Shown in pieces: positions 62,746 to 64,000 of a stretch of DNA of 64,000 bases (the stretch's first letter is position 1; each line of letters opens with the position of its first letter). The position numbers and the translations under genes are program-made. The notes beneath the pieces were generated by a model. That model saw nothing but the letters and a program-made list of their open reading frames with translations, ran no database searches and had not been told where the DNA came from. This stretch comes from JAVDCA01 sp963819385. GTDB taxonomy: Bacteria; Pseudomonadota; Alphaproteobacteria; Rhizobiales; Xanthobacteraceae. The DNA lies in the NCBI GenBank assembly GCA_963819385.1, contig CAWFVV010000006.1:992001-1056000 (forward strand). Direction: 5' to 3'.

Positions 62746-63726
62746 ATGCGGGCCATCGTGATCGCGCAATATGGCGGACCGGAGCAGCTCGTGCTGCGCG
62801 ACCTGCCCGAACCCGAGCCCTTGCCGGGGCACGTCGTGATCGAGGTCGCGGCCTTCGGCCTCAACCATGCGGAAATCTACTTCCGCCAGGGCGTGTGGGG
62901 CGACGTCGCCAAGGTGAGCGGCATCGAATGCGTTGGACGCGTGAAGGCCGATCCGGACGGGATTCTCGCGCCGGGCCAGACCGTGGCGGCACTGATGGGC
63001 GGCATGGGCCGCACCATCAACGGCAGTTACGCCGAGGTGACCCGCGTGCCGGCCAGCAACGTGGTGCCGCTCGACACAACGATGCCGTGGGAAGAGCTCG
63101 CCGCGCTCCCCAAATCCTACGCCACCGCCTGGACCTGCCTGCAGCGCAATCTCGCGCTCAAGCGCGGGGACACGGTCCTGATCCGCGGCGCCACCTCGGC
63201 GCTCGGCCAGGCGGCCGTCAATATCGCGGCGCAAGCAGGCGCGCATATCATCGCGACGACGCGCAACCCTGCCCGCTTCGCGAGCTTGCAGGCCCTCGGC
63301 GCGCACGAGACCGGCATCGAGGCGCCGGCACTTGCCGAGGAAATTCGCGCGCGTCACCCGCGCGGCATCGATGCGGTGCTCGACCTCGTCGGCACCAGCA
63401 CGCTCCTCAACTCGCTTCGCGCCGTGCGTCCCGACGGACGCGTCTGCATGGCAGGATTCCTCGGCGGCGGCGCGCCGATCGCGGCGTTCGATCCGCTGAT
63501 GCAGATGCCGAGCGGTGTGCACGTGAGCTTCTTCGCCAGCGCCTTCACGTTCGGCAACGCCGACTATCCGCTCGCCGACATTCCGTTGCAGGCGACCGTC
63601 GATCGCGCCGCCAGCGGCGCCTACAAGGCAAAGCCGGCGCGCGTCTTTCGCTTCGACGAAATCCAGGATGCCCACCGCCTGATGGAAGCGAACGGCGCCA
63701 ACGGCAAGATCGTGGTGCGTATCTGA
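62746..63726 (+). CDS. Quinone oxidoreductase-like medium-chain dehydrogenase
   Basis: 326 residues of the zinc-free MDR type. MRAIVIAQYGGPEQLVLRDL and GHVVIEVAAFGLNHAEIYFR are the catalytic-domain start, and VLIRGATSALGQAAVNIAAQ the nucleotide loop (a variant of AxxGVGxxAxQ). DAVLDLVGTSTLLNSLRAVR and GRVCMAGFLGGGAPI follow. There is no structural zinc Cys cluster. Such enzymes reduce quinones or enones with NADPH. GGGAG lies upstream of the ATG. Regulated probably by the divergent LysR gene. Confidence 0.93.
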   Translation: MRAIVIAQYGGPEQLVLRDLPEPEPLPGHVVIEVAAFGLNHAEIYFRQGVWGDVAKVSGIECVGRVKADPDGILAPGQTVAALMGGMGRTINGSYAEVTRVPASNVVPLDTTMPWEELAALPKSYATAWTCLQRNLALKRGDTVLIRGATSALGQAAVNIAAQAGAHIIATTRNPARFASLQALGAHETGIEAPALAEEIRARHPRGIDAVLDLVGTSTLLNSLRAVRPDGRVCMAGFLGGGAPIAAFDPLMQMPSGVHVSFFASAFTFGNADYPLADIPLQATVDRAASGAYKAKPARVFRFDEIQDAHRLMEANGANGKIVVRI

Positions 63727-63730
63727 AGCA

Positions 63731-63799
63731 GCGCATATCCCGGCGAAAGCCCCCCGACTTGATCGCGGGGCGTCGGTTCGCCGATAAGGATATGCGCCA
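63731..63799. repeat. Palindromic repeat (GCGCATATCC / GGATATGCGC family), second copy
   Basis: Arms GCGCATATCCCGGCGAA and TTCGCCGATAAGGATATGCGC with an inner CCCCCCGA/CGGGGCG hairpin. Same family as 46989-47038. Confidence 0.8.
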
Positions 63800-63803
63800 A
63801 TGC

Positions 63804-64000
63804 TCAATGTACCCCTTGGCTCTCCTCGCCGAACGCCCCGATCTTCTCCAGATAGGCGTGGCCGAGATGGCTCATCGCGGCCGCGAGCACCTCGGCCTGC
63901 TCGTCCTGCGGCACCGCGTCGGCGATCAGCTCGGCGGCGCTCTCGACGATGCGCGCCACCAGCTCGCCGAGATCGAGCGGGTCGTCGTTCTCCAGATGCG
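63804..64000 (-). CDS. Hypothetical acidic helical protein, C-terminal part
   Basis: The last 64 or so residues of a gene that starts beyond the window. They read HLENDDPLDLGELVARIVES, AAELIADAVPQDEQAEVLAA, AMSHLGHAYLEKIGAFGEES and QGVH. The sequence is rich in Glu, Ala and Leu and is predicted helical. No family recognised. Codon use is like the core genes. Confidence 0.65.
   Translation of the reverse strand, partial: HLENDDPLDLGELVARIVESAAELIADAVPQDEQAEVLAAAMSHLGHAYLEKIGAFGEESQGVH

Overview
The window is GC-rich DNA from an alphaproteobacterium, most likely of the order Hyphomicrobiales (Rhizobiales), in or near the Xanthobacteraceae/Nitrobacteraceae. This rests on gene content (Bug-type solute receptor, Flp pilin, xseB-dxs-tlyA neighbourhood, HlyU, glutathionyl-hydroquinone reductase) and on several families of long palindromic intergenic repeats. 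It is an inference from protein families, not a database identification.

Layout. 1-7.7 kb: the end of an enolase-superfamily gene, a Bug receptor divergent from a LysR regulator, a sulfate-activation pair (cysD plus an unusual CysN-CysH fusion) divergent from a degenerate siroheme-synthase-like protein, a lipoprotein-like alpha/beta hydrolase and a Flp pilin. 8.0-13.3 kb: one 1744-residue autotransporter whose passenger contains about four near-identical units of roughly 600 bp.

13.4-34.7 kb: an accessory island. An intact tRNA-Gln gene stands at its right edge (34656-34730). Sequences resembling the 3' end of that tRNA recur in the same orientation at 23824-23850 and 13444-13491, and a broken tyrosine integrase lies at 31376-31616, so two successive integrations at the tRNA are likely. 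The left half holds glutathione S-transferases, a peroxiredoxin and a TetR gene, nearly all carrying frameshifts, with an intact GlxA-like regulator. It also has two copies of a spermidine-synthase-like gene, one truncated. The right half holds an aromatic-type catabolic cluster (flavin monooxygenase, extradiol-dioxygenase-like VOC protein, dehydrogenase, YciI, fumarylacetoacetase-family hydrolase, TetR). After it come a DUF4145/HEPN-like protein, small unknown genes and an HNH-nuclease gene split by one amber codon. A secreted protein made of three 51-residue repeats lies near the junction.

35.4-64 kb: mostly intact chromosomal genes. These are acyl-CoA dehydrogenase, enoyl-CoA hydratase and SDR (fatty acyl or related catabolism); histone-deacetylase-like amidohydrolase, xseB, pirin and dxs; two tandem diguanylate cyclases; tlyA with an RlmD-like methyltransferase; a BisC-like molybdoenzyme; ctpA; folD; a four-gene operon (DUF2064 transferase, GT87-like membrane transferase, radical SAM/SPASM protein, GT2) converging on a nucleoside phosphorylase; a DoxX-like protein; glutathionyl-hydroquinone reductase; hlyU; a LysR/quinone-oxidoreductase divergon; and the end of an unknown gene. 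Three of these core genes (xseB, folD, GT2) each show a single-base frameshift, so some indels in this sequence may be assembly errors. The indel density in the island is nevertheless far higher.
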